Assembly (NCBI RefSeq): GCF_901709675.1
Contig: NC_051092.1
Location: 9,380,491-9,444,490, forward strand
Source of the DNA: Syngnathus acus
Lineage: Eukaryota; Chordata; Actinopteri; Syngnathiformes; Syngnathidae
DNA: 64,000 nucleotides
Direction of reading: 5' to 3'
Part shown: positions 21,501-33,905 of the stretch, one piece after another
Layout of the letters: the number at the start of each line of letters is the position of its first letter
How positions within the stretch are numbered: the first letter of the stretch is position 1
Notes under the pieces: generated by a model
What the model was told of the DNA's origin: nothing
The model's database searches: none
The model's input: the letters and a program-made list of their open reading frames with translations, nothing else
Made by a program: the position numbers and the translations under genes

Positions 21501-22481
21501 TTTTTGCAACGGTTGATTCCAAGAAAAAACTCTGTAGCGGTGGCCCAAAGTCATTTGGTTCTGCTTCAAGAAATACCTTATCTCAAAGTCAAATCAAGCT
21601 GGGAAGCAATATGAAACTAAGTACAAATAAAGAAAAGACAAAATGCACAGATGACAAGGATCTTGCTGCCCGACAAAGTCAATCTGTTAAGCAGGACAAA
21701 AGAAAGAATGAAAGTGGACATCAGGCTGATGTGACCATCCAGGAGAATGTCTTGAAGTTCAACGTTTTGCCCACTACCTTCAGCTTTGAGGATGAATCAT
21801 CAGGCGCAAAAGCGACCACAGAGGATTCTTCAGGTAGGCCACTGTAATAGTTTCTCAACCTTTGAATGTGATCCTAACACACCATTTAATCTTAAAGGAA
21901 TCTCACCGCACACCACACGTTAGAAAAAAAAAAAAAAAAGTATAATGGTGGAATAATGATCTCGTCTCATTATAGTCACAAATTGCTTGCACAGTGTGAA
22001 ATCTCGACCCGTTTGATTGCGGAAAATCTCGACTTCTCTTTTTGAATGGGAACATAGGAAGATTTATTATACCTTCCAACATCTAATGGAGAAACATTCC
22101 ATTTTTCAGCTCGTCACAATTTCTACAAATACCCCCCCCCCCCCCCCCCCCAACATATTTGCTTTAAAAGGGTGCATTGTGGTTGGAAGGAGTCACTGTC
22201 CTCTCTATAATGACAAATTTTCATTTCTTCCAGATAAACCTTCATCTGAATATACAACGGAAAACCCCCATAAAAAGAGCAGATGTAAGTGAATTAAAAG
22301 CATTCTTTTCTACAGTGTTTTATTTATTTGTTATTCAATTGGTGTGTTTCAATATGCAGTGGGTACGTGGAGTCCTTTTCCCGTAAAGAAGGTGCATGGT
22401 GCAGAGTCCAATAGCTCTGGTGTCTTTGCAGAGTATCAGAAGAAATACGTGGAGAGGTCCAAGTCATCTATCTGTTCTTGA
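18533..22481 (+). CDS. resf1: Retroelement silencing factor 1-like protein (3 coding exons, one very large)
   Basis: In mammals RESF1 (KIAA1551) works with SETDB1 to repress endogenous retroelements in the nucleus. Coding exons are 18533-21833, 22234-22284 and 22360-22481; phases agree and the product is 1157 aa (human about 1750). The protein is low-complexity and rich in Ser, Thr, Gln and Asn, with no enzyme domain. A conserved-looking block lies at residues about 525-560, with 'YTEQPYTSSWLNLNEQ' and 'DDIDKEFG', which I associate with RESF1. A short 'SLPTI-W' motif occurs twice (about 440 and 735). Lys/Arg-rich stretches near 910-920 could be nuclear signals. The C-terminus ends 'EYQKKYVERSKSS'. 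The assignment rests on one giant coding exon, this block, and the adjacent etfbkmt, which is also near RESF1 in human. I had no alignment to confirm it. Confidence 0.7.
22132..22151. repeat. Poly(C) tract of 20
   Basis: A perfect C run in the intron before the second resf1 coding exon. A similar run lies at 22,991-23,011. Length may be affected by sequencing. Confidence 0.9.
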
Positions 22482-22956
22482 GTAGTAGATTGAAGTCCTT
22501 TCAAACAATTCTGTTCAGGTTTTGTGTCATCATGAGTCTCACTCGCCACACGACACTGTGTAAGACTGATTGGTCATAAGCATTTTGCACACTTGACCTT
22601 GAGGCATGCTTCCCAATTTATATTCGTGAATGTGTATACATGATTTTTTTTCATGTCTATTTTGCCATGTTAATACTTTGTTTGCATGATGTTGACAGTG
22701 TTTTACTCAGAATGTGATGCAGTTGGTAGCGCAAAGCTTTGTTTTACTTGAAGTTTGTGGAAATGAGCACTGCATTGATACTTTTGAAACAAGAGGTATT
22801 AGTTCCGTATTTTTCAACTTGTTTGATTCATTGAATGTTTTTTCCCCCAAAACATTATGTAAAAGTTCAGTTTATATTTTTATATTCCCTAAATCATTAT
22901 AAATGAGCCATCATTTTCAAGTCATCCGCAATGACAGTGCAAGTGGAATGTTATTG

Positions 22957-22962
22957 AATAAA
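22957..22962 (+). promoter_or_regulatory. Likely resf1 polyadenylation signal
   Basis: AATAAA occurs 476 bp after the resf1 stop codon and is followed by a T-rich stretch. Confidence 0.45.
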
Positions 22963-22990
22963 CCTTCCAATGACAATTGTTTTTCCAGAA

Positions 22991-23011
22991 CCCCCCCCCC
23001 CCCCCCCCCCC
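22991..23011. repeat. Poly(C) tract of 21
   Basis: A C run about 30 bp after the likely resf1 polyadenylation signal. Confidence 0.9.
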
Positions 23012-23183
23012 GAATGTTCTGTTAAGAATTATGTACAATACAGTTTCTAAACATTTTATTGTCTTAAAGAACAAAAATAGTTTTATTAAATTAGAAGCAT
23101 AAGCAGGTCAAATTTACCAAAATGAAAGCTATTCCAATCAAAAACACCCTTATAGGTGGTTACATTTTGAAAAGTGTTGTGAT

Positions 23184-23929
23184 TAGGGGTGTAAATCGCG
23201 GGTTTTGCCACGATACGATATTTGCCGATATCTTAAAGCCTGCTGTGATTCATTCACGATACATCACGATATAGTGCTCCACGATCGATTTTTTTTATTT
23301 TTTTAATTTTCTTTTTTTAAATAAAAAATATAGAACAATATCCTGATTTATAACAATTCATACGCAAAATCAACAAGGTACTGCAAACTCTTTATTTAGG
23401 AAATTACAAGAGTATTGTAGTATACAAAGTGCTTATTTTAACACTGAACTTTATCAAATTCCTATATTTTTTCTCATATAAGTAAAGAAAAATGAATATT
23501 CTTTCTTTTTTTTGTAATACCATTAACTTTAAAGTGCATTACTGAACTATTTATTTACAATAATTTTAATTGTCCGTTGAGCCATCTTTTCTTTGGAATC
23601 CAAAGTGCTTCCAAACGAATGACTTGAAGCCCAAAGGGGAGCGAATTTCCTCGTCTTCTTGGACACTAGCCATAGCACCAGCCCAGGAGCCGCGTAGTTG
23701 TCGGCTCCCTTTTCACGTGCCTGCTCTGCTCACAACGCAACACGCCGCGTACTGCTCCCGGAAAGAGGAAGCAAGCAACAATGAACTGGATTTCAAAATA
23801 ATGTCGCGTCTAATGTCCGAGGTCAAACACGGCGATATAAATCGATGTTTACGTTTAGCATCGATGCCAATAAATCGTAGAGCATTATATAGATTAATCG
23901 ATGTGTATCGATGAATCGTTACACCCCTA
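23184..23929. mobile_element. Complete non-autonomous hAT element, 746 bp, 8-bp target duplication
   Basis: The left end 'taggggtgtaaatcg' and right end 'cgttacacccc​ta' form terminal inverted repeats. The flanks are 'gttgtgat' at 23,176-23,183 and the same 8-mer at 23,930-23,937. Both ends carry many 'cgatac/cgatgt' words. There is no transposase frame. The element lies between the convergent resf1 and etfbkmt genes. Confidence 0.85.
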
Positions 23930-24241
23930 GTTGTGATGAATGTATGCCTTCGTTGATGATGTAACCTCAGATGAACCATTTAGCCATGTGTGTTGGAGCG
24001 ATGGCATGAGGGTGTGCTGGGTTGTTCCCAGGCAAATTGGCTGGATTTGCTTTGCAGGACAACAGAAAAGCCTCCCAGAGCTGCTGTTTGGATGTGAACT
24101 GCCTCCAATAGGCAGTTATCAATAGGGTCGAGTTCAGGGGGGGCCACAGAGTACCATAAAATAACACTGTGCTGCTCATCCTGAATCGAAACTAAATTAA
24201 TTTCTCCGTTTGTACTTGTTTACAGGTAAGATATTTACAAG

Positions 24242-24961
24242 CAGGGCTGTGGACTCGGTCGGACTCGGTCATTTTTGCCGGACTCGGTGCTGATTTTGAC
24301 CGAGTCCACCGAGTCCGACAATAAAAAAAATACGTTCAATTTTATTTTCATCATGCTGCTGAGAATGCGCGTAGGAATACTGTCCACAGCCCTGCTTGCT
24401 TGTTATGAAGACAAATTTAGTTGTTGCGTGCGCGCCCGCGCCTGCCTGCCTGCGTGCACGTACAAGACCCACAATGCCCCGCGCGCAGCCAAGATGGAAG
24501 AACCCGGGAGCAGCGAGCGAACAATGTTTTGCCTCTAGATTTGGGGGGGAAACGGAGCGTAAGTTACGATCAATGCGGCCACGTTGAGTTGCACTTAGGC
24601 TAATGTTTACATTATGTACCAATGTCAAGGACGATTATGTCACCCAGTTTATATCATTGATGTGTTTCGATAGTTGTGGGGTCGTCACTAATTATTTGTG
24701 TTTAGATAAATGTCTGAGCTATAATGGTGTAATTAATGATTAAAACTTGAAAGTATCTGTTTATTGTATTCGTTTATGTTTAATAAAGACAAAGCCATCA
24801 CAAAACTGTTGTAATTATTTAGATTTTGATCTAAATTAGCCTTGAATAAAGACTAAGCAGTCACATGAATTAACAGAAAAAATGGACAGCCGGACTCGGA
24901 CTCGTGGTCAAGAGGCCGGACTCGGACTCGGTGCAAAAATCCGACCGAGTCCACAGCCCTG
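24242..24961. mobile_element. Complete non-autonomous hAT element, 720 bp, 8-bp target duplication
   Basis: It starts 'cagggctgtggactcggtcg' and ends 'ccgagtccacagccctg'. The ends are rich in tandem 'ggactcgg' words. Flanking 8-mers 'tttacaag' occur at 24,234-24,241 and 24,962-24,969. There is no transposase. The inner part is G/C-rich near 24,420-24,540. The right border is only 42 bp beyond the etfbkmt stop codon, so the element probably lies within that gene's 3' UTR. Confidence 0.9.
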
Positions 24962-25011
24962 TTTACAAGCTATATCTTTTAATACAACTTTATGTTCATG
25001 TCAGTTCCTAA

Positions 25012-26309
25012 TCAATAGCACCAAACACTGCTGCAGGTAAGACCATAGTTTTCTTCTCGAACAGTCTTGGGCAGCTCAAACTCAGCCAACTTCTGCAGGT
25101 GTTTTTGAAAGCCTTGCTCCTCAAACTGGGATCTGCCAGGATCTCCAATTAGAACTTTGCTGTTGTGAGTTTTGACACAGTTTTCCAACCAAGTGTGAAG
25201 GTTGCAGCAGAGGGCCTCGTCATAGAACATATCCCCAAGGAGGATCAGGTCAAAGCTACCAGGATCTGAACCAATCAGGTTATCTGTCACACAAACCGGG
25301 GCCTCCAGACCGTTGAGCTCAAAGTTCATGCAGGTTGCAAGTGTGGCGACTGTGATAGAAACACAAAATGACTTTAATATGCACAAGCTGATTTGATCTG
25401 AAATCTACAGCCCAACCCTGATAGAACATGCACACTGTTTCAGCAATATTTTTTTTTTTACATTACAGTAATGAACAATTGAAAACACTAGAAGTTGACT
25501 TGCTGTAGTTTTTGCATGGAAAGAAAATACAGGAGTCAGTGCACGTCTTCACACATGCCAGCAGCTATCACAATATGTGATGCAGACTTCCTCCTGATCA
25601 AACATGCTTTTGTCTAAATAAATAGCCTTGATGTTTTATATTAGATAAAATATGGTTACACAATTCGTCTCACTGTGTATCTAAACAATTTGATTATGAA
25701 AAAATAATGATTAATTTGGTAATCAATTGATGCATCATTCCACATTTACTTGACTTACTTTATACACAGAATAATTGTGACTGAAAAGGAATGTTACTGA
25801 CAGTGCTCACCCGAGTCAATGTCATTAGCAACCACTCGATTGGCGCCACACAGTTTTGCAGCGATGATCGAAGCACCACAGCCACTTCCTAGATCCAAGA
25901 CGGATTTTCCCAAACATACTCCAGGATTATCCAGGAGGTACCTGCAGTTAGGAAGTTTCGGATATGTGTGCAGCAATAGTATTTTGAAGAAGAAAAAACA
26001 ACATACAAAGTGTATTAATTAAAATACTTGCCTTGCAAGCGCTTGACCTCCTGGCCAGTATATGGCCCAGTACGGGTCATCAAAAGGCCAAAGTTCTGGT
26101 CTTTCAACCCAAAACCTACAGTTTGGGGTGAAAAGTCTGAGTTTGATCTCGGGTGTCAGGTTTTGATGTTCAACAATCTCCGTGTTCTCTGAAATGAACC
26201 TCTTAATAGATGCATCACCCATACATTTGGTAGAGAAATACCTGGGTCTCACTGTAAATTTGATAGATTTGAAATAAAACAACCTGAGCACGCTTAAAAC
26301 TTTTAACAT
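25012..26309 (-). CDS. etfbkmt: ETF-beta lysine methyltransferase (3 coding exons)
   Basis: This mitochondrial SAM-dependent enzyme (METTL20) methylates lysines of the electron-transfer flavoprotein beta subunit. On the minus strand, coding exons are 26309-26032, 25941-25811 and 25349-25012; the joined product is 248 aa (human 262). The N-terminus is basic and hydrophobic, as expected of a mitochondrial presequence. Family motifs are 'DPYWAIYWPGGQALAR', then SAM motif I 'LDLGSGCG' at residues 108-115, 'NDID', 'LGDMFYDE' and 'LIGDPGR'. The first intron seems to use a GC donor ('AAG|GCAAGT' at 26,031-26,026), since only this join keeps 'ALA-R-YLLDNP' in frame. A hAT element follows 42 bp beyond the stop codon, and an ATTAAA signal (24,983-24,978) lies between stop and element. 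The gene is convergent with resf1, and the two are also near each other in human. Confidence 0.92.
26026..26032 (-). promoter_or_regulatory. Non-canonical GC splice donor of etfbkmt intron 1
   Basis: The exon ends 'GCAAG' and the intron begins 'GCAAGT', the usual extended consensus of GC-AG introns. The acceptor is 'ctgcag' before 25,941. No in-frame GT donor lies nearby that restores the conserved protein. Confidence 0.7.
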
Positions 26310-27565
26310 TACGCCTCACTATCTCAAGGCTAATCATAAGTGCTCCAGGTCGTTTAAAAGGCGACGACTAAATTACACAGATTAAAATGTGACATTTGAA
26401 CCTCTTGAGACACCACTGCTGGTAAACAGTACTTGACAATGTGTGTTCTGCCGTCGTGTGGAAACGGGGGGAAAAACTTAAGTTCCGTTTTTACTGTTAG
26501 TAGACTACAAAATCGAAGTGTCGAATTAAACGAGTAGTCTGTACGATTACTTAATGAAAGTGAGTCTTTGACACTCTTTGAACATATTCAAAATTATTGT
26601 CCAGTAAAATATAATCCTTGATCATACGTCACACGCACAAATGATAATGGTTCCTCTAAATACCAGCAGAGGGCAGTATAGGTCAACTTCATCACCAGTT
26701 ATTATAAACGCATTAGGGGCCTGGCAGAATTTTGTATACTTTAAAGTTGTCATTCAATCTCCCACACGCACGCACGCACACTGTGGTGAGTTATTAGCAG
26801 TTTATCCAAATATCCAAATGAAAAGAATCTTTCATGGTTTCCATGACAGGCATTTCGGCATTCACACTTCAGTCAATTCACTTTTATTTTGTTGTGATTC
26901 AATTGATCTTTTGAAAAAGGTTCTGCAGTATTTCATTATGCTGTGATGAAAATGGACAAATGCTCCTGTATTATGCATGACTGAAGATGAATGTCACACT
27001 AAATAATAGGACGCAATCAGTATGCTATTGTACATCGAAACCTCTACTTATGAATTTAATTTGTTACTCTTGTTCGTTGCAGCTTTTGTTAATGAAAAGT
27101 AGTGGATTGAATATATAGTATTTAACTGAGATATATAGAGGTATAGATATATTGTGAAGACATGAATGACATTCACCCATTTCTGATGATAAAAAAGGTT
27201 ATTCTTTGTATTTATTATTTGCGTGAATTACACAATGTTTTCTAGACCCTCCAGGCAAGAGAAACGACAACCAGAATGGATTGAATGGTTGTTTGTCTAT
27301 ATATGGGTGGATGACACAATGATGATGGTGATGCTGATGTGATGATGACCAAAGAATTTCTATAGAAATGTTCCACTGCTTTGGTTCGTAATATAAGAGA
27401 CAAAATTAAACTCTTTTTTTTGCAATTTGATGCTAAACGTGGTATGGTGAAATATTAATAATCCAGCAGAGGACCTACTTTGCCAGCAATGTGGTGAATC
27501 TTGGTGATTAAGCTTTCAAAAAAAGCATTCATACAATTCTTGATTTTGTATCGACAATGATAGAT

Positions 27566-27706
27566 TCAGACACTCACTCACTCACTCACTCACTCACTCA
27601 CTCACTCACTCACTCACTCACTCACTCACTCACTCACTCACTCACTCACTCACTCACTCACTCACTCACTCACTCACTCACTCACTCACTCACTCACTCA
27701 CTCACA
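27566..27706. repeat. (CTCA)n microsatellite, about 140 bp
   Basis: About 34 near-perfect tetranucleotide units. The 'THSLTHSL' open frame across it is an artefact of the repeat. Confidence 0.97.
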
Positions 27707-30700
27707 CAAAGGCTCCTTGTTTATCCCATTACAGAGTTCCTGAGATGAGTACTAATAGAAAGCTGCTAAAAAATCTGATTTGTCTTGATAAGCCAATAAA
27801 TGTTCCTTCATCAGTTTAGTGTTCAAATCCATTTGCGTCGCACTCTCCTCAAGAGGAGAGTGAAAATGACAAAGTGCAAACAGAGCCTGGAAAGACACCA
27901 TTGATCCCAGGGATGTGAGAAATGAGCTCCTGCACCAAACGACATTGGCTGAATGTTAAAGGACTAATCAAATTCAAAGTTGCTGCTTGAAAGGTTCGGG
28001 ATATAGTAATCATTTATATTTTCATTACTAATATCTATTGCTTGCTTGAGTGAAACCACAGCCAGCCAAAAGGTGCTGTAATAGGAAGCAATGCGAGTCG
28101 ATACTTGGTGGATTTTACATTTTGCCTTCTCTTGTTCAAATCAGTTTGGTATCGTTTTGTAAAATATTTCCATGTGATTTCAGAAATGTAACTGTATCAT
28201 GTATATACTATGGAGAAGTTCTTGTCTAATAATGAGATGATGGACAAAAAAAATCTACATGGACACAATGTAGCACAAGTGCCAGCTCAATGCCTATGTG
28301 AATTGTGAGTACCCATCTCTCCAATGACTTCTTTCACCCAAACATAACCCCCTCACTAATAAGGGTTTTGAATTGGCATGCAAGAAAGCACAGAAAAACA
28401 ACAGTCTGCAACAGCTAAGGGCCTAAAGTGCCTGGGCTGACGCAGATGAAGTAATTGACATTCATTAAATCTACCATATGGTAGCAAGCTCTTCACATCC
28501 CAACAGCACATCCGGCAGCACAACAGATGTGACAAACTATCCCACTGTCTGGACATGAAATCGCTCATCACTTCACCATCAGATTGTTACAGTTTTTGTT
28601 CCTATCCAAGCTACGTTTGAAACATTTCATGCATTGCACTTGACTCAATAAATACAATGCAACTTCAAAATTCGTCCGCTCAATTCGAAGCTTGACCCTG
28701 AATTTTCAGGTTCAACATGCTTTAACAGCATTGACAGACTCAGGGCTGGTGTGGTGCTTCAATTGTTGCTTTCACAAAAGACAATCGAGCATAAACACAT
28801 ACTGCAGCTTGCAGGCTTGTTTGTGCTCCGATTGGGTACACTTTTGTGATATCTGGATTATTATGATGTGCTGTTTACACTTCATTATTGTAGTTCATCA
28901 TTTGGCATTACAATTGAGACTCTTGCAGTTCCTGGACATAACTTTGTTTGCGTGTGCATGCTCATTATAGCATTATAGATTATATAGCATTATAGATTTT
29001 TGTCTTGCCTGTGCGGAAGTTTGCTACAGTGAAGCTGTGATCACTTTTTGTTTCGCTTCATCACCAAAGGGATAATCTCCTTTGAGGCTGCCTTGTCAAA
29101 AGAGTTCTCAAGGTATTTATTATCACAAGTCAGATGCACCTTTCAAAAAGCCTTGTCAGTTGCCTCTGTTAGCAAAAATAAAATAAAATAAATAAATCTC
29201 TGAAGCGAGTTTGCAGAGTGTAAAGACTCTCTGGGTGAGTTGGTTGATCGCATCCTCGGAGCGAAGCTTGATGTGTCATCCGATCAATACTTCCTCAGAG
29301 TGCATCAACAGGGATTAACTCAATTTCTAAGGGAGCTTTTCATGTCAGTGCCTGGCTCATTTAACAGCTAATTAGTTGCTTTCTGTTGAGCATATGGTTC
29401 TTGTACAGCATCTGTTCCAGCTTAATATATGCTTTCTGCTGAGTGTGTACATACTGAGGCAGCCCTGCTTTGCAAATAACCAATACTAGGAGTTTTCTTC
29501 ATTTGTTTCATTAAATGTTACTAGATTGCTAGCAAAGTCACATATGGAAACATTTTAACCTAATTTTGAAACAGGCACTTTATCATATCACACAATTCTA
29601 AACTATCTCTGGCAACCTCTTCTTGCTATATGGCCAAAAAAGTGAATCAGTTTTGAATTGGCAAATTCCTCGTTGGCCACGTATGATGATGTGAGAATCT
29701 CACTTTTCATTCGTGTGTTGGTAATACACAATCACAATGCAGATGACACCAGACCAAAGCCCCCACATAACAGATCCCTATGATTGTATTTATGAAATTC
29801 AATTATGGTGACACAGATAGATGGACCTGCTGTCATTGGGGACAGTCGTCATTTGTTAGCATCAGTGGCCATGCCAGCCCCAAGGCACTGATGTGTGGTT
29901 TGAAATATCAGAAGCAATGGAGAGAAAGGGACAAATGGAAAAGAGTAGAAGAGTGCACAGTGATTGGATCTTAAGAGTCGGCTGGCATAGAGCAATGTTG
30001 GAGAGAAGATGGATAATTCCTCCATTTTTCCTTAGGGGAAAATAGCGGGTGATGCCACTGGGTAGTCGTAAATAGCGATTGCCGCAGTTTCCACCAAGCC
30101 TTATTGTGTAGTTGACGTGGCCGCATTTCAGTAGCAAGTTAGCAGCATGAGTGTAGCTTATGGCAGATCAGCATAGCAGATCCCTGCATGAGATCAAAGT
30201 AAAACAACAGCATGCAATTCGCGAGTGAATTCAAATCGGAGAAGAAAACAACACAAACATTTTGTCCCAATATGTAATGTCCCCAAACGACATAAAAACT
30301 AGAGGCTATATGAAACATGGAGGTACAGCTATTAATAGTAACTGTGAGGAAATGAAGCGCCAACAGCTGTATTACTGAAATTTATAATAACATAGCATAT
30401 GGATCAAAACTCTGATGACAATATATTCCTAATGTAACAAAGAAATAGTAATTCTCTGTGCAACACAGTTATACTTGCATACAGCCATAACCGATGACGT
30501 TTAACAAGATCACAAAGACGGAAGAACAGACAAGAACACTAATTGAGAAACATTACATTCAATTACACAATGACTGACATTGAGGTTCAGCGTGAGCACC
30601 GACTTGCACAGTTTCATTGGGCCACTGTGATGTGTTCAGTAATTTCATTGGTCAGACATGATGAGATTATCGTATAAATCTCCTGGCGGCATGAAGCAAA

Positions 30701-31865
30701 TTTGTAAAAATTCATTAAAGTAGCGGTTTATAGTTCAAATATTACAGCACTTGCTTGTTTTCATATATCTTAGATTTATTTTGTTTATATGGTTCAAGAT
30801 TTTGTAAATTCTCTTCCAATGCATTGATTTATATTTTGTTGTTAGATCGTTTAATTGGGCATTTATTTATATATTTATCTCTTTGTCTTAAAAAATGCTT
30901 ATTTTATTCACGTCATTTTCTTTTTATATTCATTTCCACTAATTACTAATTCGGCTTACGGTGGATAAACATCACAAACGTGGTTGTTCGACTTCCTTAC
31001 AATTATACTATTGATGTTGATGAATTTTTCTATCTTCATATGCATATGTGGATTCATAAATCAACCTGCAGTGTTTTTGTGACTTTTTTTTCTTCAATCC
31101 ACTCAAAAAGTGAAATCCTGCTGTTCTGTATATACAACTAACAGTTTTTTGTCAAGCAATTTCCTACTATTCGTCACATAAGACAGCTTTTCCACCACCC
31201 TGTGCTTTCAATACCTTTGGTCCACAAAGGCACAGCACCACTGATCTTGACTTCCCGCTTCTAACTGATGATTTCATATCCTTATGTTCCTCTGTTGTTG
31301 ATTCAACTTTCTGAGATAGCAATTACACTGAAAGGCTGAGTAAATTGAGTTAGTGTTTGACATGCAAATTAGTACACAGGCTTCTGCTGTCAAAATGGAT
31401 TGTTCACATTTTCAAGCTAAAAGGTGTTTAGTACAATTGTTGATTGTTGGTGATATTAAGAATAATGCAGTTGTTTGTGTTTTGTGTATATTGTTATTGC
31501 AAAAGGCAGTATGGAAAATGACATGGGTGGCAGAAAGCTTTATTTTTCCAATTCAACCACTTAAAGGCATTCGTCAATACTTTCATCCTGCAGATTTGCC
31601 GAAGCAAGTCGGTCTCGGGAGACTAACTCCTTGGGGTGCAGGAGATTCATTCAAAAAATCCTCCCTGAAATTCTTAGCTTGTCTTTAAATCTGGCGTGTC
31701 CTAAGCTGGTTCTCCTTGACTCCACTCATTAGCTAAGCTTACTTAAATACTAATTAAAGCATGCTAGGTAAAAAAAAGAATGGAGTCATGATCTGCTAAA
31801 AAGAATTGTGCTGGAGGTAAGACAACCCTGCACCTGTGTTCAAAAGAAAAATGGTTTTTGGATTA

Positions 31866-31943
31866 ATGAATGGATGGATGGATGGATGGATGGATGGATG
31901 GATGGATGGATGGATGGATGGATGGATGGATGGATGGATGGAT
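31866..31943. repeat. (GGAT)n microsatellite
   Basis: About 19 units. The same unit forms the tail of the tRNA-derived SINE at 12,083, so it may be a remnant of such a tail. Confidence 0.93.
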
Positions 31944-32577
31944 AGGTAAACAGTTAGAGCTGCTGGCATAGGGGATTGATCAACCCTCACGCAAGCATGG
32001 AGACAATATGCTATCTCCAGACGAGAGTTGAATGCACAATCTCAGGTACTGTGAGGGAAATGCTGCAAATAGATCATACTATATGTGCTAAAGTCTACTT
32101 GTGTTGGTAACGCAATGTTCATGATGGATGGATTTATAGTAAGGGTGCACTTTGTCATGTTTATGGTAATGTGTTGTTTTGTAATTTTCATCAGGCAGGT
32201 GTTGCACTGTATTGGGGCCATGTGAGAAAATAAATTCAATCAAATGTTGGTTTATTTTGGACACAAAAAAGCTTATGGGATTGGTGCAAGGGACAGCCAC
32301 CTCAGGCAATGTAATTTTGGTAAAGAGAATAAAAATCACTGCAGGAGCCAAACTCACAGACTTCTGTAAAAGATAACTTCTGATCTAAGCCCGCAGGATC
32401 TCACACCCCTCGCGACTGTTGCAGCCTAGGCTTCATGCAGCACTTTATTCTGCCTCCTGGTGTACAAGACTGATATCGGGGAGGATGGAAGACCCAAATC
32501 CCACACATATTTTCATGCCTACGTCCTTTTGAAACTGGAGCTGGGAATGAAATGCGATAAAGTGGGTTGTGCGAGCT

Positions 32578-32611
32578 GATGATATATATATATATATATA
32601 GTATATATATA

Positions 32612-32647
<36 letters not shown>
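32578..32647. repeat. (AT)n microsatellite
   Basis: An AT dinucleotide run interrupted by two 'gtat' blocks. Confidence 0.93.
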
Positions 32648-32654
<7 letters not shown>

Positions 32655-33842
32655 TCAAGCTCTTTTTTGTGTGAATGCTATTTTTTAAATATAAATTGAA
32701 ATATCACATATCCCTTGAAGTAGCTTTATGTACCCCCAGGGATACGCATAACTCCGTTTGAGAACCACTGGTCTTAAACCCTGCTTAATACTCAAAATTG
32801 AAATCTGAATGTTCCTTAGGATTGATTTGTTTTTGAAACTGTAAAACTTCTTGAAGCTCTGAATTCTCTCACCTGGTGAGGTGATGAAGTATGAGACCCT
32901 GAAACATTCTATTCTACTTTTCTATCTCTGCACTTACTACATTACCAATGAGATGTTGACAACAACCTTAGGATCACCGAACTCACGAAATCGTATTTGC
33001 CGCACAGGAAAAATTGAGACAGCAGGCATTTATGACGTTAAGTGAACTACAGAAAATGACGCAAAATGCTGAAAAGTAAGCGCAGAGGAGCGTCGACATC
33101 AAATAAACAGCAGGGTGTTGTCTGTGTACGTCTGAACCTCGCACATGAGGGAAAATAGCAAGACGTGAGTGAGGCTGGGATTGCGGCTGATGTCTGCTCG
33201 AGGCCCCAGCGGCTCAAAGTGTTTTCTAAATGCTCCTTAATCTCGCCATAAATGACATCTTTGCTTTCCAGTGAGAAGTGTGAAAAATGCAATATGTCTG
33301 AGCCAGTGCCTGTGGGATTGTGGTGCTTGTGTGACTAAGGAAACGGCTGTGTTGCTTCAGAGTCTGATGAGCTGAAAGTATTTTCTCACCATCTGTTGTA
33401 TCATGTTTAAAACATTTTGATACCATATGCTACAGTATACACAGTCGCTTCAAGGTGCCATTAAACAGCTGCATAAACACTGTGAGCTTTCTTAAGGTGC
33501 TGATTCAAGCCGGAGTGGTCATCTCTCAGTGAGTTTTCTCCAGTCGTCAACAGTACTTTTCACAAGCCCTTTTAAGTGGTTTGTCAATATGCTGTTTGCT
33601 GCGCTCTCTCCAGCCTCGGACTTTTCTTAAATCAATACCATCCTAAAAGAGTGCACAATGTGGTGTGGTCACTCCTCAGACTGCAAATGTGCCAAAGCCA
33701 TTAAAGCACAACTCCATTACAGCACAGGAACAAAGAGGCAAGTGCATCTTTGTACGCATGTGTCAACATACAATGACTGAAACGAGTGGCAGGTCCTAAT
33801 TTGCACATTTCTGGACTGCTTGCCCATATGAGGTCCTTTAAG

Positions 33843-33905
33843 AACCAGAATCAGAATCAGAATCAGCTTTATTGTCAATTTCTTCATCCATAAAGACAGT
33901 GTGAA
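33843..33905 (-). repeat. LINE 3'-end fragment
   Basis: Repeated 'agaatc' units followed by 'agctttattgtcaat' resemble the 3' UTR text at 10,630 and 49,310. Confidence 0.5.

Noticed and set aside
27557-27748. 'THSLTHSL' repeat protein
   Set aside because: Pure translation of the (CTCA)n microsatellite.
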